Assembly: GCA_965221735.1 (NCBI GenBank)
Contig: OZ244910.1
Coordinates: 2,046,001 to 2,110,000, forward strand
DNA length: 64,000 nucleotides
Reading direction: 5' to 3'
Source of the DNA: UBA2991 sp965221735
GTDB taxonomy: Bacteria > Chloroflexota > Dehalococcoidia > Tepidiformales > Tepidiformaceae
The notes under the pieces are model-generated. The model made no database searches and was not told the origin of the DNA. It worked only from the letters and a program-made list of their open reading frames with translations. Positions 14,407 to 24,344 of the stretch are shown here, piece after piece. The stretch's first letter is position 1. The number at the start of each line of letters is the position of its first letter. The position numbers were made by a program, and so were the translations under genes.

Positions 14407-16707
14407 CTAGTCCTCCGGCTCGACCGCTCCCAGGGCCTCGAGCACGTTGCCGGGCGACATCGGCAGGTGGGTCATGCGGGTGCCGGTGGCGTCGTAGATG
14501 GCGTTGGCGATGGCCGCCAGGGGCGGAACGAGGGGCACCTCGCCCACGCCGCGGATACCGTAGGGATGGCCCGGGTTCGGCACCTCCACGAACTCGGTGT
14601 CGATCATGGGCAGGTCGAGACTGGTGGGCATGCGGTAGTCGAGGAAGCTGGCGTTCGACATGGCGCCGTCCTCCTGCCAGACGTACTCCTCGCTGAGGGC
14701 CCAGCCGATGCCCTGGACGGCGCCGCCCTGCATCTGACCCTCGACGTAGCTGGGGTGGATGGCGGTGCCAACATCCTGGACGCAGGTGAAGCGGAGGATG
14801 TCGACCTTGCCGGTCTCGGGGTCGACCTCGACATCGACGATATTGCCGGCGAAGGCGGGGCCGACGCGGGTGGGGTTGGAGCTGGCGGAGGCGCTGATGG
14901 GGCCGCCGGTCCGGAGCTGCTTGCCGGCGACTTCCTTCCAGGTGATCTGCTTGTCGCCGGAGGAGAAGACGCCGTCCGAGTAGCCGACATCGTCGGCGTC
15001 CTCGGCCTCGAGGAGGATGGCGGCTCGCTCGGTCATCTGGCTCTTCACGTCCTCGGAGGCGGTGATGGTGGCGATGCCGGTCGAGAAGGCGGTACGGCTG
15101 CCGCCGGTCACGCCCGTCCAACCGACGGAGTCGGTATCGCCGACAGTGGGCTGCACCTCGTCGGCAGCGAGGCCGAGGGTCTCGGCGGCCTGCATCGCGA
15201 GCACGGCGCGCATGCCGCCGATATCAACGGACCCGGTGACGAGCGCGATGGTGCCGTCGGCGTTGACGGTGACGGTCGCGGAGGACTGGTTGCCACCGTT
15301 GAACCAGAAGCCCATGGCCACGCCGCGTCCCCGGTTCGGGCCCTCGATCGGCGCCGAGAAATGGGGGTGATTGACGATGGCGTTCTCAACCTCCTCACAG
15401 CCGATCGTGGGGAAGGGCATGCCGTTGGGCATGCGATCGCCCTCCTTCGTGGCGTTCTTGAGGCGGAAGTCCATGGGCGCCATGCCGACCTTCTCGGCGA
15501 GCTCGTCGATGACGCTCTCGACCGCGAAGGCGGCCTGCGGGGAGCCGGGGGCGCGGTAGGCGCCGACCTTGGGCTTGTTGACGACGACGTCGTAGCCGTC
15601 GACGACGAGATGCTCGATGTCGTACGGGGCGAGGGCGGTGGAGGCGCCGGCGCCGACGGGAGAGCCGGGGAAGGCGCCGGCCTCGTAGGCCATCCAGAGC
15701 TCGGCGGCGGTGATGTCGCCGTCGTTGGTGGCGCCGATCCTGGCGCGGATGGTGGTGGCGGAGGTGGGGCCGGACGCCTCGAAGACCTCGGTTCGACTCA
15801 TCGTGACCTTGACCGGCGCGCCGCTCTTCTTCGAGAGGAGGGCGGCCACGGGGTCGACGTGGACGTAGGTCTTGGCGCCAAAGCCGCCGCCGATCTCCAT
15901 GGGGATGACGGTGACCTTGCCCTCGGGCACGCCGAGGATGGCGGCGGCCTGGCCGCGGATGCCGAAGGCGCCCTGGGTGCTCGTCCAGATGGTGACGTGG
16001 CCATCGGGATCCCAGCGGGCGGTGGAGGTGTGGGGCTCGATGTAGCCCTGGTGGACGGTGCTGGTGGTGAACTCGCGCTCGACGACGACGTCGGCCTTCG
16101 CGAAGCCCTCGTCGAGGTCGCCGCGCTTGAACTGGAGGTGGCTGGCGACGTTGCTGTGGACGCCGGTGTCGTCGCCACGGGTGAAGCGCTCGGCGATGGA
16201 GCGGGTGGTCATGGCCTCGTGGAGGAGGGGGGCGTCGTCGCGCATGGCGTCGAGGGCATTGAGGATGACGGGGAGGGGTTCGTACTCGACCTCGATGAGG
16301 TCCAGGGCTTCCTCGGCCACGTGGGGGTTGGAGGCGGCGACGGCGGCGACGGCGTGGCCCTTGTAGAGCGTCTTTTCCTGGGCGAGGCAGTTCTCGGCGA
16401 GGAGGCGGGCGTTCCCCATGGTCTCGCCGAAGTCGATCATCATGTCCTGCACGATGGGGACGTCGGCGCCGGTAACGACGGCCTTCACGTCGGGGAGGGC
16501 CTCGGCCTTGCTCGTGTCGATGGAGGCGATGCGGGCGTGGCCGTGGGGGCTGCGCAGGATCTTGCCGTGCAGCGTGCCGGGCAGGTTGATGTCGGCGCCG
16601 TACTGGGCGCGCCCGGTCACCTTATCGACGCCGTCGTGGCGGATAGGACGGCTGCCGACGACCTTGTAGCCGGCCTTGGGGGTGCTGCGTTCCTCGATCG
16701 TGGTCAT
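14407..16707 (-). CDS. molybdenum hydroxylase large subunit (xanthine dehydrogenase/CoxL family)
   Basis: A 766-residue molybdopterin-binding subunit. Visible features: the N-terminal GSRPIRHDGVDKVTGRAQYGAD, the MPT-contact loop GGGFGAK, the loop GAYRAPGSPQ (as in hydroxylases of aromatic or N-heterocyclic substrates, not the AYRCSFR of form I CO dehydrogenase), and RGVGEVPLVPP with the catalytic glutamate. No FAD or [2Fe-2S] subunit gene adjoins; a MoaD-like gene follows instead. RBS GGGAGG precedes ATG 16707, and a TAGGCT hexamer lies at 16738-16743. The substrate is unknown. Confidence 0.95.
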   Translation of the reverse strand: MTTIEERSTPKAGYKVVGSRPIRHDGVDKVTGRAQYGADINLPGTLHGKILRSPHGHARIASIDTSKAEALPDVKAVVTGADVPIVQDMMIDFGETMGNARLLAENCLAQEKTLYKGHAVAAVAASNPHVAEEALDLIEVEYEPLPVILNALDAMRDDAPLLHEAMTTRSIAERFTRGDDTGVHSNVASHLQFKRGDLDEGFAKADVVVEREFTTSTVHQGYIEPHTSTARWDPDGHVTIWTSTQGAFGIRGQAAAILGVPEGKVTVIPMEIGGGFGAKTYVHVDPVAALLSKKSGAPVKVTMSRTEVFEASGPTSATTIRARIGATNDGDITAAELWMAYEAGAFPGSPVGAGASTALAPYDIEHLVVDGYDVVVNKPKVGAYRAPGSPQAAFAVESVIDELAEKVGMAPMDFRLKNATKEGDRMPNGMPFPTIGCEEVENAIVNHPHFSAPIEGPNRGRGVAMGFWFNGGNQSSATVTVNADGTIALVTGSVDIGGMRAVLAMQAAETLGLAADEVQPTVGDTDSVGWTGVTGGSRTAFSTGIATITASEDVKSQMTERAAILLEAEDADDVGYSDGVFSSGDKQITWKEVAGKQLRTGGPISASASSNPTRVGPAFAGNIVDVEVDPETGKVDILRFTCVQDVGTAIHPSYVEGQMQGGAVQGIGWALSEEYVWQEDGAMSNASFLDYRMPTSLDLPMIDTEFVEVPNPGHPYGIRGVGEVPLVPPLAAIANAIYDATGTRMTHLPMSPGNVLEALGAVEPED

Positions 16708-16737
16708 GCTTACGCCTCCCTCGGGGTTCCAGGACGT

Positions 16738-16743
16738 AGCCTA
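16738..16743 (-). promoter_or_regulatory. putative -10 hexamer TAGGCT for the molybdenum hydroxylase
   Basis: TAGGCT (minus strand), 30 bases before ATG 16707, in the divergent gap with the lipoprotein operon. Confidence 0.4.
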
Positions 16744-16817
16744 CCGGATGGCAGTGTGATCGCGGGAGGGCGGCGATGGGTGACGAACGGTCCCGAACAC
16801 GGCACAATGCCGCCGCG

Positions 16818-17567
16818 ATGCGGGTAAAGGGACGGGTGCGGTTCTGGCGGTTGGCGGCGGTTGCGGTTACTTGCGTGACGCTTGTGGCCTGCGGGGGTGG
16901 TGACGGGGAGGACGACGGGGACGGCGGCGGGGACGGACCACCGGACGTGGCGGAACTCCTGGATGCGGCCGTGGGCCAGTTCCTGGAGATGCAGAGCTTC
17001 CACTTCGCGCTCGATTTCGACGGCGAGACGTCCCCGATGGAGCAGCTCTCGGTCGACATGGAGACGATCGAGGGGGACGTCATCCTTCCCGACCAGCTCG
17101 ACGCGAAGGTGAGGGCGAAGGCACGGCAGTTCGGCGGCATCAACGTCAACGTGAGCCTGGTTGGGGTCGGCGAAGACGCCTGGGTGACGAACCCGTTCGA
17201 CCAGACAATGTGGCTCCCGCTGGAGGGTGGCAATCCGCTGAACGGGCTCTTCAATCCGTCGGAGGGCGTGGCGGCGGTTATTCGCGGGGCGGCGAATCCC
17301 ACGCTGACCGGCGAGGAAGAGATCGACGGGGTGCTCACGTGGGTGGTTGAGGGGACGGTCGACTCGGGCGACCTGACGGCGTTTCTCGACTCGGCCGTGC
17401 CGGGCTACGACGTGAAGGGCACCATCTGGATCGGGCAGGACGACAACATCATCTACCGCATCTACCTGCTTGGGCAGCTAGCTGCCGAGGAGCCGGTGGA
17501 CATCCTGCGGCGCTTGAACTTCTCGAGCTTCAACGACGTGGAGCCCATCGAGCCGCCGCTGCCGTGA
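16818..17567 (+). CDS. LppX/LprAFG-like lipoprotein
   Basis: A secreted lipoprotein of about 249 residues. The signal peptide RVKGRVRFWRLAAVAVTC ends at the lipobox LVAC, followed by an acidic glycine-rich spacer (GGGDGEDDGDGGG). The body, with ELLDAAVGQFLEMQSFHFALD, AWVTNPFDQTMWLPL and the late VKGTIWIGQDDNIIYRI, resembles the lipid-binding half-barrel of the mycobacterial LppX/LprG family, whose members work with MFS exporters. An MFS gene indeed overlaps its stop by 4 bases. ATG 16776 has a better Shine-Dalgarno sequence but adds 14 residues before the signal peptide. Confidence 0.75.
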   Translation: MRVKGRVRFWRLAAVAVTCVTLVACGGGDGEDDGDGGGDGPPDVAELLDAAVGQFLEMQSFHFALDFDGETSPMEQLSVDMETIEGDVILPDQLDAKVRAKARQFGGINVNVSLVGVGEDAWVTNPFDQTMWLPLEGGNPLNGLFNPSEGVAAVIRGAANPTLTGEEEIDGVLTWVVEGTVDSGDLTAFLDSAVPGYDVKGTIWIGQDDNIIYRIYLLGQLAAEEPVDILRRLNFSSFNDVEPIEPPLP

Positions 17568-19069
17568 CGGTCGCCCAGGGGGCAGGGGTCGGGGCTCGAT
17601 CAGCCTGGCCGGTGGTGATCGCGCTCGGGCTCGGGGTCTTCATCGGGGGCTTCGACCAGACCTTCGTGGTCCCGGTCCTGACGGAGATGCTCGGGGACCT
17701 GGGCGTGGCCGTGAACGAGCTCGAGCAGGCCTCGTGGATCCTGAACGGGTACCTGCTTGGCTACACGGTCGCCCTGCCGCTCATGGGGCGGTTCGCGGAC
17801 GTACACGGGCACTACCGCATCTTCCTCATCGGGATGCTCATCTTCATGGGCGGCTCCGTCTTCGTCGCCTTCGCCCCCAACATCACGATCCTCACGATCG
17901 CGAGGGCGGTCACGGCGCTGGGCGGCGGGGCGCTGGTGCCGGTGGGGCTGGCGATCGCCGCCCACGCCCTGCCCGCCTCGCAACGCACGATGGGGCTGGG
18001 GTCGATCTCAACGCTGGACGACGCTTCAAGCCTGGCGGGGCCGTTGTGGGGCACGCTCATCGGCGTGTGGATCGGCTGGCGGGGCCTGTTCTGGATGAAC
18101 ATCGTGCTGGCCCTGCCGATCCTCATCCTCGTGCTGGTGCTGGCGCGCCGGGCCTCCGCCCCGCCGCGCGCCAACGAGCAGGTCGATTGGCAAGGGGGGT
18201 TGCTGCTCGCCCTGTCCCTCGGCGCGCTGACGTTCGCCATTGCGGGGGCGGGGGAGAGCCTGCGCGAGCTCTGGCAGATCCTGACGCTCTATGGGGCGGC
18301 GGCCGTGTTCATGGCGTTCTTCGTGAGGCGCCAGCTCCGGGTGAAGTCACCGCTCATCGACATGCGGATGTTCCGCATCCGGCGTGTCGCCTTAGCAAAC
18401 GTGGTCTTCCTGCTGGAAGGCATGGCCCTGATCACAGCCCTCGTGAACGTGCCCCTGCTGGCGCAGGTGGTGTGGGGCATGGAGGGCGCCGGACCGGGGC
18501 TGATGCTGGGCCGGATGGTGCTGTTCATGGCCGTCGGGGGGATTGCCGGAGGGGCGCTGGCAACGATCGCGGGCTACCGCCTGACCACCATCCTGAGCTT
18601 CGCCATTGCCGCCGCCGGGCTCTTCGCCATGTCGAACTGGGCGTCGCAACCAAGCCAGATCGCGCTCTGGACGGCGCTGGGGCTGGCGGGGCTGGGATTC
18701 ACGCTCGCGGACGCATCCCTCTACGCGACCATCATGGAGAGCGTCGAGGCGGGGCGGCGCGCGTCGGCCACGGCCGTGCTGCAGGTCTCGCAGACGCTGG
18801 GCATGGTCGTGGGGATGGCGCTGTTGGGGTCGGAGGGGCTTGGCCGATTCGATCAGCGCGCGGGCAGCCTCTTCGCCGAGGACCTGTTCGACATCACCGA
18901 AGAGCAGCTGATCGACGTCGTCCGGCAGACCATGGACGAGACGTTCTTCGTGGCGGCGCTGCTCATGGCGGCGGCAGCCGTGCTCTCGTTCGGACTCGGA
19001 GGGGGCCGGCTCTGGAGACGTCGGGGGAGCGGTGGGCCTGCCGCGTCCCCCGCCACCGGCGACCCGTGA
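17564..19069 (+). CDS. MFS transporter, DHA2 (EmrB/QacA) type
   Basis: A 501-residue proton-driven exporter with about fourteen membrane segments. The start has GVFIGGFDQTFVVPVLTEM; the A-like motif is GRFADVHGHYR and motif C-like glycines follow. GTG 17564 overlaps the lipoprotein stop (GTGA), so the pair is coupled, mirroring the LprG-P55 arrangement of mycobacteria where a lipoprotein and an MFS pump act together in lipid or drug export. That functional parallel is inferred from context. A SnoaL-like gene follows after 25 bases. Confidence 0.93.
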   Translation: MTVAQGAGVGARSAWPVVIALGLGVFIGGFDQTFVVPVLTEMLGDLGVAVNELEQASWILNGYLLGYTVALPLMGRFADVHGHYRIFLIGMLIFMGGSVFVAFAPNITILTIARAVTALGGGALVPVGLAIAAHALPASQRTMGLGSISTLDDASSLAGPLWGTLIGVWIGWRGLFWMNIVLALPILILVLVLARRASAPPRANEQVDWQGGLLLALSLGALTFAIAGAGESLRELWQILTLYGAAAVFMAFFVRRQLRVKSPLIDMRMFRIRRVALANVVFLLEGMALITALVNVPLLAQVVWGMEGAGPGLMLGRMVLFMAVGGIAGGALATIAGYRLTTILSFAIAAAGLFAMSNWASQPSQIALWTALGLAGLGFTLADASLYATIMESVEAGRRASATAVLQVSQTLGMVVGMALLGSEGLGRFDQRAGSLFAEDLFDITEEQLIDVVRQTMDETFFVAALLMAAAAVLSFGLGGGRLWRRRGSGGPAASPATGDP

Positions 19070-19094
19070 CGGTGAACAGCCGAGGAGGCACTCA

Positions 19095-19529
19095 ATGACG
19101 GAAACGCTGCGCGAGCAGAACGACCGGATCGCGATCACGGACGTGATCAACCGGTACGGCACGACAATCGACGCTGGCGACTACGAGGGGCTCGCGGCCT
19201 GCTTCGCGCCGGACACCGTGGTTCGGTACGGCGGGGGGCGGGAGTTCCACAGCGGCGAGGAGGTCGCCGAGTTCGTGAAGGGCATGACGGTGGACTTCGT
19301 CGCGCAGCAGCACCTGCTGTCCAATCACGAAGTCGTGATCGAGGGCGACCGGGCGACGGCGACAACCTACCTGCACGCGACGCAGATCGAGCGGGAGGCG
19401 GCGGGCGGGTGCGTGGTCGTGACCGGCGGGATCTACCGCGACGTGCTGGTGCGCACGGATGCCGGCTGGCGCATCGCCGAGCGCGAACTGGAGGGGCTGT
19501 GGCGGGAGCGGCGGGAGCTCACCTCCTGA
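19095..19529 (+). CDS. SnoaL-like (NTF2-fold) domain protein
   Basis: A 144-residue SnoaL_4-type protein. RIAITDVINRYGTTIDAGDYEGLAACFAPD is the standard opening of this fold, followed by VVIEGDRATATTYLHA and WRIAERELEGLW. ATG 19095 has GAGGAGG upstream. Members range from ring-hydroxylating dioxygenase-like and cyclase folds to binding proteins without known activity, so no reaction is assigned. It is distinct from the NTF2-like pair at 10422-11471. Confidence 0.88.
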   Translation: MTETLREQNDRIAITDVINRYGTTIDAGDYEGLAACFAPDTVVRYGGGREFHSGEEVAEFVKGMTVDFVAQQHLLSNHEVVIEGDRATATTYLHATQIEREAAGGCVVVTGGIYRDVLVRTDAGWRIAERELEGLWRERRELTS

Positions 19530-19559
19530 TTCGTCGAAACCCGGGGGCCGAGGCCGCTC

Positions 19560-19565
19560 TATGAT
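19560..19565 (+). promoter_or_regulatory. -10 hexamer TATGAT, leaderless-type, for MFS exporter A
   Basis: TATGAT, 6 bases before ATG 19572. The paralogous exporter B has TAGGAT in the equivalent place. Confidence 0.5.
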
Positions 19566-19571
19566 GCGCGG

Positions 19572-20858
19572 ATGAGCGGACAGGCTCAGAGCGCGCCGGC
19601 GCGCCCCGGCGCACGCCCCTCGCTCCCCACGATCGAGACGTTCTCGGCCTTCAAGTCGCGCCCCTTCACCTACCTCTGGATCAACACCCTGAGCTTCGCC
19701 CTCGTGCAGGCGATGCAGCGCTTCGCGTTCGTGTGGCTGGTGATCGAGGCGGTCGACGTGGGCGGGCTGGGGAGGGGGTCGGGGTGGTCCGGGGCCGTGT
19801 TCTTCGCCCTCGGCATCCCGGTGCTGTTCTTCACGATTCCCGCGGGCGTGCTGGCGGATCGGATCAACCGGCGCACGCTGGTGCTCGCCAGCCAGGTCGT
19901 TGCGGTAGGGGTGACGCTGGCGGCGGGAGTCATCATCGTCGCGGGGGCGATGACGACGGTGCTCGCGCTCGTGCTGGCGGCGGGCGTGGGGGCGACCATC
20001 GCAGTGGGCCTGCCGGTGCGGAATGCGATCGTGCCGACCGTCGTCGACCGGGACACGCTCCTGAAGGCGATCGTGATGATGAGCATGGCCATGAACATCT
20101 CCCAGATCGTGGGAGCCGCCCTCGGGGGCTTGCTCATCGCGGCCTGGGGAATCGGCGGGGCGTTCATCGCACAGGGGGTGCTGCTGCTCGTCGGGACGCT
20201 GGCGCTGATCCCGTTGCGGGTCCCGGACGTGCGCTCGGCGGAGGAACGCCGTCAGCCCCTGCACGAGCTCCAGGAGGGGATGCGCTTCGTCTGGGATCAC
20301 CAGGGCATCCGTACCCTCGTCATCCTGCTGGGCATCGCGGGGATATTCCTGATCGGGCCGTTCGGCACGCTGCTGCCGCAGATCGCCAAGGAGGAGCTGG
20401 GCCGGAATGCGCTGGAGGCGAGCCTGCTGTTCACGATCATGGGCGTGGGCACGGTGGTCAGCTCGCTCGCGATCGCTTCGGTGCCGCAGCTGCGAAACAA
20501 GGGCGGCTGGGTGATCGGCACGCTCATCTCCGCGGGCATCGTGGTGCCGCTGCTGGGCATCTCGCCCTGGTATGCGTTGACGGCCGGCGTCATGTTCTGC
20601 GGAGGCGTGGCGGCGGGCATCTTCATGAACCTGAACCAGACGCTCGTGCAGGCGAGCACGCCGCCCGAGATGATGGGGCGGGTGGTGAGCATCCACACGC
20701 TCTCGTTCCAGGGCATCGGACCGTTCGGGGGGATGCTGGCGGGGCTGATGGCGGCCTGGATGGGCGCGCCCCTCTGGATGGTGATCAGCGGCGCGATCCT
20801 GTTCGTCGTGGCGACGGCCACGTTCGTCACGCAGCCGGTGCTGCGGAGGATGTCGTAG
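19572..20858 (+). CDS. MFS transporter, DHA3/EntS-like, paralogue A
   Basis: A 428-residue MFS_3-type exporter with about twelve membrane segments. Landmarks: FTYLWINTLSFALVQAMQRF, the motif-A stretch GVLADRINRRTL, and NLNQTLVQASTPPEMMGRV in the second half. It is strongly similar along its whole length to the exporter at 21776-23071, including a nearly identical 5' coding block (PSLPTIETFSAF). Start 19572 follows a -10 hexamer by 6 bases. DHA3 members export siderophores or hydrophobic drugs; the substrate here is not known. Confidence 0.93.
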   Translation: MSGQAQSAPARPGARPSLPTIETFSAFKSRPFTYLWINTLSFALVQAMQRFAFVWLVIEAVDVGGLGRGSGWSGAVFFALGIPVLFFTIPAGVLADRINRRTLVLASQVVAVGVTLAAGVIIVAGAMTTVLALVLAAGVGATIAVGLPVRNAIVPTVVDRDTLLKAIVMMSMAMNISQIVGAALGGLLIAAWGIGGAFIAQGVLLLVGTLALIPLRVPDVRSAEERRQPLHELQEGMRFVWDHQGIRTLVILLGIAGIFLIGPFGTLLPQIAKEELGRNALEASLLFTIMGVGTVVSSLAIASVPQLRNKGGWVIGTLISAGIVVPLLGISPWYALTAGVMFCGGVAAGIFMNLNQTLVQASTPPEMMGRVVSIHTLSFQGIGPFGGMLAGLMAAWMGAPLWMVISGAILFVVATATFVTQPVLRRMS

Positions 20859-20887
20859 GCCGTGAGGCAAGGCTCCAGCCCAGACCG

Positions 20888-21691
20888 TTAGTCCGTGAAG
20901 ACGCCCCCGTGGGGATGGAGCAGGGCGCCGGTGTAGAAGCTGGAATCGTCGCAGGCGAGGAAGAGGGCGGTCTTGGCGACCTCCTCGGGGACGCCCATTC
21001 GCTTCATAGGGGTGAGGCCCATGGACCAGCTCCCACCCACCTCGCTCTCACTGAGGCCGGCCGTCATGGGGGTCTCGATGAAGCCGGGACCGATGGCGTT
21101 GACGCGGATGTTGTGGAAGGCGAGCTCCATGGCCAGCACCTTGGTTAGCATCCAGACGCCCGCCTTGGAGACGCAGTAGGGCCCGACGCCCACCTGGGGA
21201 ACCTTCGCCATGATCGAGGCGATGTTGATGATGGCGCCGCCGTTTCCCGCTTCGATCATGCGGCGGGCGACGGCGCGATCGGAGAGCAGCACGCCGGTGA
21301 GGTTCACGTCGAGCACCTTCTGGAAAGCCTCGACGGGGGCGTGGATGAGAAACGAGTCGTCTATGCCGATGGAGCTCACCTGGACGGGCTCGGGGTCCAT
21401 GTAGCGCCAGTTGCTGATGCCGGCGGCGGCGAGGAGCACGTCGACGCCACCGAAGGCCTCGACGGCGGCGTCGGCCATGGTCTCGCAGGCGGCTTCGTCG
21501 CTCGTGTCGGTGCTGACGAAGATGGCCTCGCGGCCGCGCTCGCGGACGGCGGCGACGGCGCCGGCGCCGTCCTGGAGGTCGGCGATGACGATGTTGGCGC
21601 CCTCGTCGGCGTAGAGCTCGGCGGTGGCGCGGCCGATGCCGCTCGCCCCACCCGTGATGACCGCCACCTTGCCCTCAAGCTTGCCCGCCAT
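20888..21691 (-). CDS. SDR family oxidoreductase
   Basis: A 267-residue classical SDR on the strand opposite to the two flanking MFS genes. Motifs: TGGASGIG coenzyme loop, DLQD acidic turn favouring NAD, INIASIMAKVPQ with the serine, YCVSK with the tyrosine and lysine, and FIETPMTAG. ATG 21691 has a Shine-Dalgarno GAGGAGG and a TATAGT hexamer at 21721-21726. It sits between duplicated exporters, possibly having been inserted or left there by the duplication. Substrate unknown. Confidence 0.95.
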   Translation of the reverse strand: MAGKLEGKVAVITGGASGIGRATAELYADEGANIVIADLQDGAGAVAAVRERGREAIFVSTDTSDEAACETMADAAVEAFGGVDVLLAAAGISNWRYMDPEPVQVSSIGIDDSFLIHAPVEAFQKVLDVNLTGVLLSDRAVARRMIEAGNGGAIINIASIMAKVPQVGVGPYCVSKAGVWMLTKVLAMELAFHNIRVNAIGPGFIETPMTAGLSESEVGGSWSMGLTPMKRMGVPEEVAKTALFLACDDSSFYTGALLHPHGGVFTD

Positions 21692-21720
21692 CTGAAGCCT
21701 CCTCGCGCGGGGATGGCGGG

Positions 21721-21726
21721 ACTATA
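21721..21726 (-). promoter_or_regulatory. putative -10 hexamer TATAGT for the SDR
   Basis: TATAGT (minus strand), 29 bases before ATG 21691, in the divergent gap with MFS exporter B. Confidence 0.4.
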
Positions 21727-21762
21727 GGGGACGCACGGAACCGCGGCACCGGAGCCGCCCTG

Positions 21763-21768
21763 TAGGAT
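21763..21768 (+). promoter_or_regulatory. -10 hexamer TAGGAT, leaderless-type, for MFS exporter B
   Basis: TAGGAT, 7 bases before GTG 21776, at the position equivalent to TATGAT before exporter A. Confidence 0.5.
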
Positions 21769-21775
21769 GCGACGG

Positions 21776-23071
21776 GTGACCGAACAGGCCCAGGGCGCTC
21801 CGGCAGCTCCGGCGCGCCCCGCCACGCGCCCCTCGCTCCCCACGATCGAGACGTTCTCGGCATTCAGGTCGCGGCCCTTCACCTACCTCTGGATCAACAC
21901 GATGAGCTTCGCGCTCGTGCAGGCCACACAGCGTTTCGCGTTCGTGTGGCTGGTGATCGAGGCCGTGGAGATCGGCGGGCTGGGGAAGGGGCCGGCCTGG
22001 TCGGGGGCGGTGTTCTTCGCGCTGGGTATTCCCGTCATGTTCGTGACGATTCCGGCGGGAGTGCTGGCGGACCGGGTCAACCGGCGCTCGCTCGTGCTGG
22101 GGAGCCAGCTGGTCGCGGTGGCGGTGACGGTCGCGGCAGGCGTGATCGTCATCGCCGGGGCGATGACGCCGCTGATCGCGCTGGCGCTGGCGGTGGGCGT
22201 GGGAACGACCATCGCCGTGGGACTGCCCGTTCGCAACGCGATCGTGCCGACGGTGGTCGACCGGGACACGCTGCTCAAGGCGATCGTGATGATGAGCATG
22301 GCGATGAACATCTCCCAGATCGTGGGCCCGGCCCTCGGGGGCATCGCGATCGAGGTGTGGGGGATCGGGGGCGCGTTCATCGCCCAGGGCATCGTGCTGC
22401 TGATCGGAACCGTGGCCCTGGTGCCCCTGCGCGTGCCGGACGCGCGGACGGCGGACCAGCAGCGGGAGCCCCTGCAGGACCTCCTGGACGGGGTTCGCTT
22501 CGTGTGGGGCCACCGGGGGATTCGCACCCTCATCCTGCTGCTGGGGGTCACGGGCATCTTCATGATGGGCCCGTTCGGGACGTTGCTGCCGCAGATCGGC
22601 AAGGAGGAGCTGGGGCGGTCGGCCTCGGAGGTAGGGTTCCTGTTCGCCTTCATGGGGGCGGGCATGGTGATCAGCTCGCTCGCCATCGCCTCGGTGCCCG
22701 ACCTGAAGAACAAGGGCGGGTGGTTCATCGGATCGCTCATGATGGCGGGCTTCGTGCTGCCGGCCCTGGGCCTCTCGCCGTGGTACTGGCTGACGGCGGT
22801 GGTGATCTTCATCGGGGGCATGGGCGGGGGCGTGTTCATGAACCTGAACCAGTCGCTGGTGCAGGCGAACTCGCCGCACGAGATGATGGGTCGCGTCGTC
22901 GGCATCCACACGCTGGCGTTCCAGGGAATCGGACCGATGGGCGGCATCCTGGCGGGCTTCATGGCGGCCTGGCTGGGAGCCCCGATCTGGATGGCGATCA
23001 GCGGCGGGATCCTGCTCGCGCTGACGACAGCGGCGTTCATTACGCAGCCGGCGCTGCGGAAGATGGAGTAG
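21776..23071 (+). CDS. MFS transporter, DHA3/EntS-like, paralogue B
   Basis: A 431-residue exporter and close paralogue of exporter A, sharing RPSLPTIETFSAF, LPVRNAIVPTVVDRDTLLKA and the MMSMAMNISQIVG helix. About twelve membrane segments. I choose GTG 21776, aligned with the start of copy A and 7 bases after TAGGAT; ATG 21767 would add three residues. Divergence is greatest in the loop after the sixth helix (RTADQQREPLQDLLDG against RSAEERRQPLHELQEG). An acyl-CoA dehydrogenase follows, probably from its own promoter. Confidence 0.93.
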   Translation: MTEQAQGAPAAPARPATRPSLPTIETFSAFRSRPFTYLWINTMSFALVQATQRFAFVWLVIEAVEIGGLGKGPAWSGAVFFALGIPVMFVTIPAGVLADRVNRRSLVLGSQLVAVAVTVAAGVIVIAGAMTPLIALALAVGVGTTIAVGLPVRNAIVPTVVDRDTLLKAIVMMSMAMNISQIVGPALGGIAIEVWGIGGAFIAQGIVLLIGTVALVPLRVPDARTADQQREPLQDLLDGVRFVWGHRGIRTLILLLGVTGIFMMGPFGTLLPQIGKEELGRSASEVGFLFAFMGAGMVISSLAIASVPDLKNKGGWFIGSLMMAGFVLPALGLSPWYWLTAVVIFIGGMGGGVFMNLNQSLVQANSPHEMMGRVVGIHTLAFQGIGPMGGILAGFMAAWLGAPIWMAISGGILLALTTAAFITQPALRKME

Positions 23072-23105
23072 GGCCCCAGCCGTTTACGGCCTCTGGGGGG
23101 TCTGG

Positions 23106-23111
23106 TAGCGT
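23106..23111 (+). promoter_or_regulatory. putative -10 hexamer TAGCGT for the acyl-CoA dehydrogenase
   Basis: TAGCGT, 35 bases before ATG 23147. It is a weak TANNNT match. Confidence 0.3.
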
Positions 23112-23146
23112 TCGGGCGGCCCCGGAAGGGGGCGCGGAGAGACCCC

Positions 23147-24328
<1,182 letters not shown>

Positions 24329-24344
24329 CGGCCCGGGGTCTGCG

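Noticed and set aside
14302..16827. Long plus-strand frame opposite the molybdenum hydroxylase
   Set aside because: Antisense composition (Gly/Ala/Asp-rich, no domain); the minus-strand gene has clear motifs.
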